From Methanosarcina sp. UBA402 (GTDB taxonomy: Archaea > Halobacteriota > Methanosarcinia > Methanosarcinales > Methanosarcinaceae): a stretch of 5,301 bases of DNA. Below, piece by piece: positions 4,998 through 5,301 of this stretch; the first letter of the stretch is position 1; each line of letters opens with the position of its first letter. The position numbers and the translations under genes are program-made. The stretch spans positions 1 through 5,301 of the forward strand of contig DADO01000139.1 of the NCBI GenBank assembly GCA_002509325.1, given 5' to 3'. Under the pieces are notes generated by a model that did no database searches, was not told the DNA's origin, and saw only the letters and a program-made list of their open reading frames with translations.

Positions 4998-5301
4998 ATG
5001 CCTCTTAAGGCTATACTATGGGGTTCTGGTGAGCTTGGAAAGTACATCCAAACTCCATAAACTACTTTATATCAAACCTTTATAAGTTTTATGTGCAAAT
5101 TCTCTAACTATGCGATTTTCAGATTTAGAATTAACCTGAAATTATTCCTTGGTCTTTGATTGTTAGATGATTTGGTTATAAACTTTATATCTTAAGTTTG
5201 ACAGATAATACTAATTAGTACTGTATTTTCATATAAAAAACGCATTGTATAGACATCAAACATATTGGAAAAATAAAAACTGTCAAAAATCATAAGATAC
5301 A
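4998..5301. other. AT-rich end of window without a recognisable gene
   Basis: There is no supported gene. A 20-codon frame at 4998-5060 (MPLKAILWGSGELGKYIQTP) looks like the first strand and glycine loop of a Rossmann or ATP-grasp enzyme, but it has no ribosome binding site and stops at once. A 12-base perfect palindrome TACTAATTAGTA lies at 5209-5220. Several TTTATA/TATA motifs are expected by base composition. Confidence 0.45.

Noticed and set aside
5091..5162. Short frame starting MCKFSNYAIF
   Set aside because: It has only 23 codons, no ribosome binding site, and a TATA-like motif too close to its start.
5209..5220. Palindrome TACTAATTAGTA as a regulatory site
   Set aside because: A 12-base palindrome in very AT-rich DNA is not rare enough to call without a nearby gene.

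Overview
The window looks like a piece of a Methanosarcina-type (methanogenic archaeon) chromosome. I infer this from AT-rich spacers around moderately GC-rich genes, TATA-box promoters of archaeal type, GGTGA/GGGGG-type ribosome binding sites, and the protein families present. Those are an archaeal Prx6-type peroxiredoxin, a DUF523-DUF1722 fusion, a secreted transglutaminase-like protein with N-glycosylation sequons, and a one-domain PspC protein. No species can be named from this alone.

Layout. Positions 1-396 (minus) hold the start of a broken IS66-type transposase that runs off the left edge. Its N-terminal coiled coil is joined, out of frame, to the later zinc-finger part, and the segment between them is missing. 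Positions 520-1209 (minus) hold a peroxiredoxin whose frame is cut by a TGA codon at 643-645. The 40-codon tail with the two C-terminal cysteines follows in the same frame but is cut off. Its mRNA leader can fold into a three-way junction ending a few bases before the ribosome binding site. A terminator-like hairpin follows the gene. After a 330-base divergent spacer, two plus-strand genes 37 bases apart (1649-2632 and 2670-3761) probably form an operon: a DUF523(TudS-like)-DUF1722 protein and a secreted transglutaminase-like protein with a C-terminal beta-sandwich. A spacer with a clear TATA box leads to the small PspC-domain membrane protein at 3963-4148. A long hairpin with a T-run lies 59 bases after it.

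The last 1.1 kb is AT-rich and mostly non-coding. It holds a decayed minus-strand gene (about 4480-4901) for a small exported beta-sandwich-like protein. That gene has no proper start codon at its natural N-terminus and shows a probable frameshift near its end. It is bracketed by two diverged copies (about 73% identical by eye over ~75 bases) of one promoter-containing sequence. The copy at 4300-4374 has no gene behind it.

No CRISPR array, tRNA, rRNA or defence system is visible. The window reads as ordinary archaeal genes next to zones of decay. The observations most worth following are the stop codon that removes the peroxiredoxin's C-terminal cysteines, the structured leader of that gene, and the duplicated promoter-like segment around the decayed gene.
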